A program made the position numbers and the translations under genes. Below are positions 7,290 through 13,997 of a stretch of DNA of 13,997 bases, one piece after another. The notes beneath the pieces are model-generated. The model was given only the letters and a program-made list of their open reading frames with translations. It did not search any database and was not told where the DNA came from. Origin of the DNA: an uncultured Porphyromonas sp. (lineage in GTDB: Bacteria > Bacteroidota > Bacteroidia > Bacteroidales > Porphyromonadaceae); contig NZ_CAJPPN010000056.1 in assembly GCF_905372525.1 (NCBI RefSeq), forward strand, positions 1 through 13,997. Direction: 5' to 3'. Every line of letters begins with the position of its first letter. Position 1 is the first letter of the stretch.

Positions 7290-8351
7290 CTAGTCTGTGT
7301 ACTGGGGTATGATCTGGCAGCGAGCATCCCCGGGGGTATGATCCTTGGTGAGATCGAGGAAGTGACGATCCTGCAGGAGACGCCCCCAGACGAGGGCACG
7401 CTCCTGAGCGTGGTCGTGAGCTGATCTACGGGGAGCAGATAGACCGCGCAGCAGGGGCTCCCACTCGGGCTTGATGAGCTGGAGGTGAGGGATCTCCTGG
7501 AGACGGCGAAGCGAGATAGCTCGTAGGGCATCCATATCGATCTTCCACGTATTCTTCATATACGTCTTGATGATATTGATCTTCTTGAGGAGCTTTGCCT
7601 TGCCCTCCTCACCAGCAGCAGTGAAGATAGCACTCCACTCTGCGTCGGAGAAGGTAATCAGTGCAGCCGTGACCTCAGCGATGTCCTCACGTGGCTGGCT
7701 ACTAGCGTAGGCCGTGACGAAGCCCTTCGGGGCATAGTCTGCGAGCGTACGACGGTTGTACCAAGAGGTAGGAGAATAGTCTGAGGCCGAGATCGTATTG
7801 TACTCATCGGGCCAGATCTTGTTCTGGTGGAGGATATGGCTAAACTCGTGGTGCATGACCTTGAAGAAGGTCTTGTTGAGCGACACGGGGTCGTTCTCAT
7901 TGAGCCAGTTCACCTGGAAGAGGGTCACCTTCAGACCACCCTCAGCGGTACCCTGGGTGATCGTACCATCACCATTCCACATAGCGGAGCCTATTAGACT
8001 GAGCTGTCGGGGTGAAGCTCCACGCATGAAGTCCGTCCCTCCGGTGGCTTCGTTGTAGGCCCCATACCAGGCATGGAGGACGATCTGGGAGAGCTTCATA
8101 CTCTTCTCCAGCTCTGCAGGGGCGAGGTTGCGAGAGCGGTCAGACTCGATATTCTGCATCGCATAGAGCACCTGCACGTTGTAGGCATCAGTATACTCCC
8201 TACCGAGCCACTGGTCGAAGGCTGTCGGATCCTCTAGCCGAGGCTTGAGGACATGTCTATTGGGGTCAGGCTGATCGGTGTCCTTGCACGAGGCCAGAGC
8301 GAGGGTGGCCAATAGGGTTAGTGCTAGGGGGCGATATATGCTTGTTTTCAT
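7290..8351 (-). CDS. SusC/D-associated zinc metallohydrolase lipoprotein (HExxH)
   Basis: Predicted surface lipoprotein and zinc-dependent hydrolase, 353 aa. The signal peptide ends in the lipobox ALASC (Cys22), followed by an acidic KDTDQPDP stretch, which in Bacteroidota favours export to the cell surface. The catalytic motif H168-E169-F-S-H172 lies in the helix VMHHEFSHILHQ. H175 or the downstream acidic pair in REDIAE (E222/E226) could give the third zinc ligand. This pattern and the neighbourhood fit the family described as substrate import-associated zinc metallohydrolase lipoprotein (putative Peptidase_Mx1-like). It probably cleaves or remodels the ligand captured by SusD before import; whether it is a true protease is not established here. 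The usual family C terminus seems to fall near residue 292 (DALRAISLRRLQEIPHLQL); about 60 further residues rich in Arg, His and Asp follow and are unexplained. It starts 26 nt after the susD-like gene. Confidence 0.87.
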   Translation of the reverse strand: MKTSIYRPLALTLLATLALASCKDTDQPDPNRHVLKPRLEDPTAFDQWLGREYTDAYNVQVLYAMQNIESDRSRNLAPAELEKSMKLSQIVLHAWYGAYNEATGGTDFMRGASPRQLSLIGSAMWNGDGTITQGTAEGGLKVTLFQVNWLNENDPVSLNKTFFKVMHHEFSHILHQNKIWPDEYNTISASDYSPTSWYNRRTLADYAPKGFVTAYASSQPREDIAEVTAALITFSDAEWSAIFTAAGEEGKAKLLKKINIIKTYMKNTWKIDMDALRAISLRRLQEIPHLQLIKPEWEPLLRGLSAPRRSAHDHAQERALVWGRLLQDRHFLDLTKDHTPGDARCQIIPQYTD

Positions 8352-8377
8352 TATTCACTCGTGATGAAGAGTTTGAC

Positions 8378-9916
8378 TTAGTACCCAGGGTTCCCCTGCA
8401 TACCGGCGTTGCGGATGGAGGCTGGGATCTGGAGGGCTCGGCGGTGGTCATCGACACGTAGTACCATGGCCTTCCCATCGGCAGGAGTGTGTGTGATCTC
8501 GATACCAAAGCGCTTGATGTCATCCCAGCGCATCCCCTCGTGCACCGTCAGCACACGGCGAGCGTGTAGGACGGCCTGCATCATCAGGGTTTGGGTACCT
8601 GCCTCGAGGTCAAACTTCGGGTGCAGGGGCTTAGCGATCGTCTTGAGACGCTTCTCGATCACCTCACGCTCCTCCTCAGTCGTATCATTGGTGACCTCGG
8701 TGCTGTAGGCCTTGGTGATCGTGGCTACGTCACCTGCCCGACCACCCTTGGAGAGGTACCAGGCTGAGAGGTCTGCAGCAGCACCATCATAGTCCTTGAG
8801 CATGACACGTGCCTCGGCTCTCCAGAGGAGCACCTTATCGACGTCGAAGGGCATCGCTACGATATGGGGCTGTCCCGTCTGTGCAGCGATATTGGTGATC
8901 TCAAAGATCTCGGTAAGCTTAGGCGTGAAGATGCGCTCTGCCCCCCCGTAGAGGAGGTCATAGTGGACGAGGCTATGCCCCCATCCCCCACCACTGCGGT
9001 AGGTCTCATTCTGGGCAATACGTCCACTGTGGGCGAAGCGTACATGGCGCAGTCCTCGTCCCCAGAGGGAGCGGGTCGTCTGGAGCATGATATTGCTGAT
9101 GCTACGAGGGTCGATATAGGCTAGGGTCACCTCGAGGACGTTGGTGAAGCGGCTATAGGCAGCTACATCACGGATACCAGCGACAGCACCTGTCCCGAGG
9201 ACCTCATCGGCGTACTTCTTCGCCTTGTCCCACTTCTCATAGTAGCAGTAGAACTGTGTGGCGAAGGCCTTCGCTGCACGTGTCGTGAAGTGATACATAG
9301 GCTGCACATAGCGCTCATCATCGATCAGGGGCATCCCAGCCTGCAGGTCTCGTTCGATCTGGGCATAGACCTCTGCTACACTCAGACGCTTAGCCTGCTC
9401 CTTGATGGACTTCTCTGGCGTGAGGAAGTAGGGTATGCCTATATCCCTCTGGCTCGTACGTCCATTGTAGGCCTGAGCGAAGACATTCACCATCAGGAAG
9501 TGCGTATAGGCACGGCAGAGTAGAGCCTCCCCACGAGAGTGATCGAGCTCACGTGGACTCCCAAGCTCCTCGATGGACTCTAGGGCTTGGTTGGCCGTCA
9601 TGATCGCATCGTAGCAGGTGCTCCAGAAGTTGGTCTCCGTATCCCAGTCCGTCCCACTATTGGACTCCCAGTAGAAGCCCTCGTGGTTCTCTAGGTTAGA
9701 GTCCTCGAACTTAGGACCATTGTCCTCTACGTTGTCTGTGCGGTGCTCTACGAAGCCCATCGGCATGAGCGTCGGGTAGGCAGTGACGAGCAGGCGCTCT
9801 ATCTTGTCGGCACGATTGAGCTCGGTGCGGGAGTCGGGCATCTTGTCTAGGAAGGTACAGCTAGAGAAGAGCGTCCCCAGAGCCAATACACCTAGTAGGA
9901 TATGATTACGTTTCAT
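8378..9916 (-). CDS. RagB/SusD family nutrient-uptake outer membrane lipoprotein
   Basis: Outer-surface substrate-binding lipoprotein that closes over the SusC barrel. It is 512 aa, normal for the family. The signal peptide ends in FSSC (Cys20), followed by TFLDKMPDSRTEL, the typical SusD start. Further family marks are the helical repeat segment NFWSTCYDAIMTANQAL (about 97-113), the RAYTHFLMVNVFAQAY helix, DIGIPYFLTPEKSI, the KRLSVAEVYAQIERDL segment, and near the C terminus the signature VHEGMRWDDIKRFG (about 458-471) with the closing ALQIPASIRN-NPGY stretch. The fold is expected to be TPR-like helices with a variable ligand-binding face; the substrate cannot be inferred from these conserved parts. 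The gene starts 20 nt after the susC-like gene and is clearly its partner. Confidence 0.95.
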   Translation of the reverse strand: MKRNHILLGVLALGTLFSSCTFLDKMPDSRTELNRADKIERLLVTAYPTLMPMGFVEHRTDNVEDNGPKFEDSNLENHEGFYWESNSGTDWDTETNFWSTCYDAIMTANQALESIEELGSPRELDHSRGEALLCRAYTHFLMVNVFAQAYNGRTSQRDIGIPYFLTPEKSIKEQAKRLSVAEVYAQIERDLQAGMPLIDDERYVQPMYHFTTRAAKAFATQFYCYYEKWDKAKKYADEVLGTGAVAGIRDVAAYSRFTNVLEVTLAYIDPRSISNIMLQTTRSLWGRGLRHVRFAHSGRIAQNETYRSGGGWGHSLVHYDLLYGGAERIFTPKLTEIFEITNIAAQTGQPHIVAMPFDVDKVLLWRAEARVMLKDYDGAAADLSAWYLSKGGRAGDVATITKAYSTEVTNDTTEEEREVIEKRLKTIAKPLHPKFDLEAGTQTLMMQAVLHARRVLTVHEGMRWDDIKRFGIEITHTPADGKAMVLRVDDHRRALQIPASIRNAGMQGNPGY

Positions 9917-9936
9917 AGTGTCACGTCATTATATAG

Positions 9937-12900
9937 TTAGAAGCCTATGTGTACCGTCGCTGTGATCTGGCGTGCTAGAGGGGCGGCGACACCACCCGAG
10001 CGGAAGAACTCTGGGTCTTGTCCGTAGAGCTTCTTATCCGCATAGAGGAGGGCAAGGTTCGTAGCCTGGAGCTTCAGCGAGGCGGTCTTGAGGAAGCCTA
10101 GACGCTTGACGAGGCTCGTCGGTAGGGTGTAGGTCAGAGAGATCTCCTTGAGTCGGACAAAGCTACCATCGGCCACTCGTGCCGTAGAGTAGTTGTAGGC
10201 GGCGTAGCCCCGAGCGAGGTTGGAGTAGCTTGCGTGGTCTTGTACCGAGGCTAGGACGGGGATATCCGTCTTCTGCTCATCGCCAGGGATCATCCAACGG
10301 TTCTTGAACTCCTTGGGGGTCGCCCAGAGATCACTATAGCCCGAGGCGAAGGCAGGGTGTAGGCGTAGCTTGTTCCCACCAGAGTAGGTGAGGAAGATGT
10401 TGAGCTTAAAGTTCTTGTACGTGAAGATATTCCCAAAGCTCCCATTGAAGGTAGGCTCTGCCGAGCCCTCGTACTTGAGGAAGTCGAGGTCATCGATCTG
10501 CTGGAAGTTGATCTCCTTGTAGTTATGTCGGTTGATCGTCTGCCCATTGACCTTGAAGGTTGGGAAGCCCTCATTGTCTAGCCCCGTATAGGGGATAGAG
10601 AATAGGGAGCGAACGGGATAACCCTGACGAGCGAAGCCGTTGCCAGAGAGGAAGCTAAACATGTGTCGCTTGGTCGTCAGCTGGGTCACTTCGTTGTGGT
10701 TCGACCCGAAGATGAAGTCTGAGGTCCAGCTGAAGTCCTTCGTCTGGATATTCTTCGTCGAGATCGAGAATTCGAAGCCGTGGCTCTTCATCGTAGCGAC
10801 GTTGCCGTAGCGTGAGCCCCCGATGGTGTAGGTCGTACCGATGAGGTCAAAGTTGTTACGCTTGTAGGCATCAGCCGTGATGTTCACCCTATTATTGAAG
10901 AGTCCCATATCGATCCCGACGTTGAACTCATGCTTCTTCTCATAGGTCAGCCCAGAGTTCTCATAGCCCGTGATCTCATTGGTATTCTCCGTGAGGTCGG
11001 CCGAGGGGCGCCAGACGGAGCCACTACGTACGACGACACGAGAGTTGGTGAGCCACTTCGGAGCCTCGGCCACCAGAGAGTAAGAGGCCTTGAGGGTCAG
11101 GTGCGAGAGGAGCTTCTGTCGGTCGAAGAAGTCCTCTTCGTGGGCATTCCAGGCACCAGAGACGTTCCAGGTAGGGAGCCAGCGAGCCGAGCGGCTACGT
11201 CCGAGCATGTTGGAGCCCTCGTAGCGGGTCGTCCCCGTGAGGGTATAGCGTCCCTTGTAGGAGTAGGTAGCGGTGAGGAAGTAAGCTAGTGTACGGTCGT
11301 AGGTACGGGAGAGGACGTAGTAGGGAGCATTCTTCTCCTTGAGCTGCTTGAAGAGATGATAGTCCCAGAAGGCATTGAGCCCACTATCGTACTGCATCCC
11401 ATAGCCATCGAAGGCTCGGTAGAGACGATCCTGAGCATTCAGCTCCATCCCCAGATAGGCATTGATGATATGGTCGTGCTGGATCGTCGTATTGTAGTTG
11501 GCCGATAGACGCAGGTCGTAGCTAGACATCTTACGCTGGTTGGTGTCGTAGAAGCCCCCTACAGGTAGGATCGTCTGGGGCAGGGTATTGGGCTTGTCCT
11601 GATCTCGCCACAGGTACTTATTGTTATTGATCACCGTGGCATCCTGCATAGCACGGTAGGCCTGAGGGCGATTGGAGTACTCCGTGACGATGCTCTCCGT
11701 ATCGGTATAGGTATCCTTGTAGGCACCGAGGAGAGCCAGGGTAAGTCCCTTGATGGGCTTCCACTTGAGCTCGAGCTGGAGCTTGACATCCTTGACCTCT
11801 AGGTCGATATAGTTGTTGTCGAGTTCGTGCTTGATATTGAAGGGAGCATACTCACGCATGTAGTACTCATTGGGATCAAGCGTACGGCTCGTATTCAGAG
11901 CGTAGGAGTAGGGGTTGATGTCGAAGCTACGGGAGACGGTCCCATTGACCGGGTCGGCAGACTGCGAGAGGGTACCTGGGGCACGCTGGATACGCGAGGC
12001 TGCGTTGATCAGAGCCGAGACGGAGACCTTGGGGGAGAAGTGGTAGGTAGCGTTGAGGTTACCCGTGTAGCGTCGCACGTTGCTCGAGCGCATCCACCCG
12101 GGGTCAAGCATCGCCGAGAGGGAGATGTAGGTCTGGAGGTTCTTCGTCCCTCCGGAGAAGCTCAGGGAGTGGTTCTGCATGATCGCCGGGGAGAAGAGTT
12201 CCTGGAACCAGTCCGTATTGCGTAGCTCCCCCTTGCGCAGGTACTCGGCCCTGGCCTCTGGGGTATTAGCTAGGGCGAACTGTCCGGTGCGTGGATTGTA
12301 GGTGTGCATCAGATGATACATCTTACCATAGATCCCGCTAGAGGAGGAGTTGTAGACACTAGAGAAGTTCAGCCAACCCTTCTTCTCCATCTCGCTGTAG
12401 GCCTCCATCTGATCCTGCGAGTTCATGATGTTGAACTCTCGGTAGGAGGGGACGAATCGAGAGGTGAACTCACCCGTATAGGAGAAGGAGTTCGTGCCGC
12501 TACGCCCCTTCTTGGTCGTGATGACGATCACACCAGCCATAGCCTTTGCCCCGTAGATAGAGGTAGCAGAGCCGTCCTTGAGGATCTGGAAGCTCTCGAT
12601 GTCGTCGGCATTGAGTCCTGCGATCGCAGAGCTCAGTAGGGTGGTAGCATCCCCAGAGCTTAGGTCGTCGGCACCGATATTGACCACGTCCTCCTGGATC
12701 ACCCCATCGACGACCCATAGGGGCTTAGAGGAGCCATAGATAGACGTAGCACCACGGACACGGATCTTAGGAGCTGTCCCGAAGGTACCTGAGAGGTTCT
12801 GCACAGAGACCCCTGCGGACTTCCCCTCTAGGCCTCGGCTAATATCGGCCATCCCCGACATCTTGACTTGGTCGGCCTTGAGCTTGTCACTCGCCCCAGT

Positions 12901-13290
12901 GAAGAGGCGCTTATCGGTGGAGACCATCCCTGTGACGACGACGTTTTCGATCATCTTGGCATCGGGCTCCATATGGATGGTCATCCCATCCTTGGCGGTG
13001 ACACGGGCCTCCTTGTATCCAACATAGCGGACTAGGAGCTGTGTCTTACCAGCGGGGAGCTTGAGGGTGAAGTCTCCCTTGGCATTAGTCGTGGTACCCT
13101 GCTTGGTACCTACGACGAGGACGGAGGCCATGGAGAGACCCTCGCCATCCTCGTCGAGCACTTTTCCTCGGATTGTCTGTCCTGCACCTTGAGCGAGGAG
13201 CTCACCCGAGGAGCCGAGGAGTAGGCCTACGAGGAGTAGACCTATCCTGGTGCAGTACTTACCCAATCGAAGTAGTCTTAGATTGTTCAT
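9937..13290 (-). CDS. SusC/RagA family TonB-linked outer membrane transporter
   Basis: TonB-dependent outer-membrane barrel that imports the ligand handed over by the SusD partner; first gene of the operon, 1117 aa from the chosen start. Visible parts, in this numbering: a signal peptide with hydrophobic core GLLLVGLLLG and probable cleavage near LLA-QG (about 33-34), a carboxypeptidase-regulatory-like beta-sandwich (about 38-110), the TonB-box-like ENVVVTGM (115-122), the plug domain with KPLWVVDGVI (189-198, the SusC/RagA signature) and NADDIESFQILKDGSATSIYGA to ITTKKG (about 227-262), then the barrel, ending in a terminal aromatic (VHIGF). The frame stays open upstream to an ATG at 13515, but the extra 75 residues contain no secretion signal and would bury the signal peptide, so the start is placed at 13290; an ATG at 13296 is equally possible. 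No Shine-Dalgarno sequence is seen. Transcription probably starts near 13578, leaving a long leader. Confidence 0.95.
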   Translation of the reverse strand: MNNLRLLRLGKYCTRIGLLLVGLLLGSSGELLAQGAGQTIRGKVLDEDGEGLSMASVLVVGTKQGTTTNAKGDFTLKLPAGKTQLLVRYVGYKEARVTAKDGMTIHMEPDAKMIENVVVTGMVSTDKRLFTGASDKLKADQVKMSGMADISRGLEGKSAGVSVQNLSGTFGTAPKIRVRGATSIYGSSKPLWVVDGVIQEDVVNIGADDLSSGDATTLLSSAIAGLNADDIESFQILKDGSATSIYGAKAMAGVIVITTKKGRSGTNSFSYTGEFTSRFVPSYREFNIMNSQDQMEAYSEMEKKGWLNFSSVYNSSSSGIYGKMYHLMHTYNPRTGQFALANTPEARAEYLRKGELRNTDWFQELFSPAIMQNHSLSFSGGTKNLQTYISLSAMLDPGWMRSSNVRRYTGNLNATYHFSPKVSVSALINAASRIQRAPGTLSQSADPVNGTVSRSFDINPYSYALNTSRTLDPNEYYMREYAPFNIKHELDNNYIDLEVKDVKLQLELKWKPIKGLTLALLGAYKDTYTDTESIVTEYSNRPQAYRAMQDATVINNNKYLWRDQDKPNTLPQTILPVGGFYDTNQRKMSSYDLRLSANYNTTIQHDHIINAYLGMELNAQDRLYRAFDGYGMQYDSGLNAFWDYHLFKQLKEKNAPYYVLSRTYDRTLAYFLTATYSYKGRYTLTGTTRYEGSNMLGRSRSARWLPTWNVSGAWNAHEEDFFDRQKLLSHLTLKASYSLVAEAPKWLTNSRVVVRSGSVWRPSADLTENTNEITGYENSGLTYEKKHEFNVGIDMGLFNNRVNITADAYKRNNFDLIGTTYTIGGSRYGNVATMKSHGFEFSISTKNIQTKDFSWTSDFIFGSNHNEVTQLTTKRHMFSFLSGNGFARQGYPVRSLFSIPYTGLDNEGFPTFKVNGQTINRHNYKEINFQQIDDLDFLKYEGSAEPTFNGSFGNIFTYKNFKLNIFLTYSGGNKLRLHPAFASGYSDLWATPKEFKNRWMIPGDEQKTDIPVLASVQDHASYSNLARGYAAYNYSTARVADGSFVRLKEISLTYTLPTSLVKRLGFLKTASLKLQATNLALLYADKKLYGQDPEFFRSGGVAAPLARQITATVHIGF

Positions 13291-13578
13291 AAGCATGTAG
13301 TTGAATGTATGTGTGAAGTTATGCGTGCTTATCGCTGATCCATGGAGCGTGTGTATCTGGATCGGGGGTGGAGCTGTCCTTCTCACCCAGTATCGGGGCG
13401 AGGTCTGTATGTCCGCATAGTGATCGTGACGCAGCTGTTCGCTTTGTCCTCTAGCATTATAGTAGTATAGTAGTATCCCAGGGCTCTTGGGGAGAGCAGA
13501 CCTCTGCTCATACACCTATCTGTCTTCCCCTCTAGCCTAGAGGGGATGGGGATCGGGGCACCGTTCCTTAGAGCTTTT
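13291..13578 (-). promoter_or_regulatory. Long 5' leader of the uptake operon
   Basis: About 285 nt lie between the predicted transcription start and the chosen susC start. The leader contains an early 8-bp hairpin CCCCTCTA/TAGAGGGG (13527-13545, 3-nt loop), a 6-bp hairpin GAGCAG/CTGCTC (13494-13509, 4-nt loop) and a tandem 8-nt repeat (13459-13476). I recognise no known riboswitch class; in particular no cobalamin-type core is evident. The leader could carry post-transcriptional control, or the true start could lie nearer. Its extent depends on the promoter call. Confidence 0.45.
13459..13476. repeat. Tandem 8-nt repeat in the operon leader
   Basis: ATAGTAGT occurs twice in direct tandem (13459-13466, 13467-13474) plus AT, read on the plus strand; the leader RNA therefore carries ATACTACT twice. 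It is short enough to be slippage-prone, and it is also inside the open frame that extends susC upstream. Confidence 0.5.
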
Positions 13579-13583
13579 CACGA

Positions 13584-13615
13584 CAAATTTATCTATTCTC
13601 TCGTGGAGAAACAAA
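13584..13615 (-). promoter_or_regulatory. Bacteroidota-type promoter of the uptake operon
   Basis: Read on the minus strand, TTTG (13612-13615) is followed after exactly 20 nt by TAAATTTG (13584-13591). This is a full match to the Bacteroidota primary sigma factor consensus TTTG-N19-21-TAnnTTTG. Transcription would begin around 13578, upstream of the whole five-gene operon. It lies in an AT-rich pocket in otherwise GC-rich DNA, which adds support. No anti-sigma/ECF gene pair is in the window, so control by an extracytoplasmic sigma factor is not suggested by context. Confidence 0.75.
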
Positions 13616-13801
13616 CGCTCCCCCCACGCCTAGACCTCTTTCTGTCCTTCTTTCTGCTCTGTCCTCTGACTGATTCCCTCTCCGTCCTCCGGCTGGCGAG
13701 GATAGAGCCACCCCCTACCCCAGTGCTCAGCACAGGACTCGGGAGCCAAGCTCTCCCCCAGAGTAACATCCTCTGTATCGAGCATATAGAGAGCCCCTCA
13801 G

Positions 13802-13841
13802 CGCTCATACCGAGAGCGCCTTCACGCTCTCGGTATGAGCG
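13802..13841. terminator. Perfect 17-bp hairpin, left member of an overlapping pair
   Basis: CGCTCATACCGAGAGCG (13802-13818) pairs perfectly with CGCTCTCGGTATGAGCG (13825-13841) around a 6-nt CCTTCA loop. It has the look of the other terminators in this window but has no T run on either side. Direction is not clear; it could end a minus-strand transcript from beyond the right edge. Confidence 0.6.
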
Positions 13842-13875
13842 TCCTCATCACCTATGTAAGGTGACGAGGACGCTC
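13837..13875. terminator. 16-bp hairpin overlapping the previous one by 5 nt
   Basis: GAGCGTCCTCATCACC (13837-13852) pairs with GGTGACGAGGACGCTC (13860-13875) around a 7-nt loop. In plus-strand RNA there is one A-C mismatch; in minus-strand RNA the same position is a G-U pair, so the fold is complete only in minus RNA, suggesting that a minus-strand transcript is the functional one. On the plus side TTTAT follows the stem. It shares GAGCG (13837-13841) with the left hairpin. Confidence 0.55.
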
Positions 13876-13944
13876 TTTATAGGAGCGCATCTGCTATACT
13901 ACATATGTTCGTTCTCACCCTCCCGAGGAGCATGCTCTAGCGAG

Positions 13945-13973
13945 CTCGTCCCTCGCCCGAAGGGAGAGACGAG
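13945..13973. repeat. Weak inverted repeat near the right edge
   Basis: CTCGTC (13945-13950) is complementary to GACGAG (13968-13973), with partly complementary CCTC/GGGAG inside. An alternative pairing of TCCCTCG with CGAGGGA also exists. The segment is GC-rich and purine/pyrimidine-skewed, so the pairing may be fortuitous; it may belong to the 3' or 5' region of a gene outside the window. Confidence 0.3.
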
Positions 13974-13997
13974 GGAAGGGGAAGGGGGGTATAGACG

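Larger units (their letters stand above)
13616..13997. other. Gene-free right end of the window
   Basis: These 382 nt hold no supported gene on either strand. The left part (13616-13800) is plain GC-rich sequence. The right part holds two long overlapping hairpins (annotated separately) and a weaker inverted repeat near 13945-13973. A basic, Ser/Arg-rich open frame on the minus strand (13593-13808) overlaps the operon promoter and has no family features. The hairpins suggest that a transcript from a gene beyond the right edge ends here. Confidence 0.55.

Noticed and set aside
7290..8351. Frameshifted or pseudogene metallohydrolase
   Set aside because: The reading frame is intact through the catalytic region and the other two frames of the tail do not continue a better family match, so the tail is reported as an oddity and not as a break.
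9937..13290. Several plus-strand open frames of 90-130 codons antisense to susC
   Set aside because: They are antisense shadows produced by the GC-rich codon use of a clear transporter gene; none shows a domain.
13291..13578. Cobalamin or other known riboswitch in the uptake operon leader
   Set aside because: Such switches often precede TonB-dependent transporter genes, but no conserved core motif was visible by eye; a covariance search could still change this.
13593..13808. Minus-strand open frame of 71 codons upstream of the operon
   Set aside because: It overlaps the consensus promoter boxes and encodes a basic, low-complexity product with no recognisable feature.

Overview
The window looks like chromosomal DNA from a moderately GC-rich member of the Bacteroidota, most likely Bacteroidales of the Porphyromonas type. 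The reasons are a SusC/SusD (RagA/RagB) outer-membrane pair, a string of lipoproteins with Bacteroidota-style lipoboxes, a BACON-type domain, a long PPi-dependent phosphofructokinase, starts without clear Shine-Dalgarno sequences, and a promoter of the Bacteroidota form TTTG-N20-TAnnTTTG. The genus is an inference; there is no rRNA or other marker gene in the window.

Layout. Bases 80-2359 (+) encode a Pif1/RecD-like superfamily 1 helicase with a C-terminal helix-turn-helix domain, followed by a strong hairpin. Bases 2567-4213 (+) encode a diphosphate-dependent 6-phosphofructokinase, preceded by a short AT-rich leader and followed by a perfect 17-bp terminator stem. Bases 4288-4744 hold no convincing gene but contain three tandem imperfect 22-nt units built around GTGTACAC-type palindromes. 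A further 17-bp hairpin at 4745-4786 closes the convergent operon that comes from the right.

Bases 4810-13290 (-) are one compact operon of five cell-envelope genes with gaps of only 9 to 26 nt. In order of transcription they are a SusC/RagA TonB-dependent transporter, a SusD/RagB substrate-binding lipoprotein, an HExxH zinc metallohydrolase lipoprotein, a DUF4302 lipoprotein and a BACON-domain lipoprotein. This is a known type of Bacteroidota surface uptake set: the SusD lid and the accessory lipoproteins should sit on the outer face, the metallohydrolase may trim or process the ligand, and SusC imports it with TonB energy. The substrate cannot be read from the sequence. No glycoside hydrolase is present, so a peptide, glycopeptide or metal-related ligand is more plausible than a polysaccharide.

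Upstream of susC lies a strong candidate promoter (13584-13615, minus strand) and a leader of roughly 285 nt with two small hairpins and a tandem repeat. The right end (13616-13997) has no supported gene. It carries two long hairpins that overlap by 5 nt, so they cannot both form fully in one RNA. The least explained elements are the 22-nt palindrome array, the long leader of the uptake operon, the overlapping hairpins, and a C-terminal tail on the metallohydrolase of about 60 residues.
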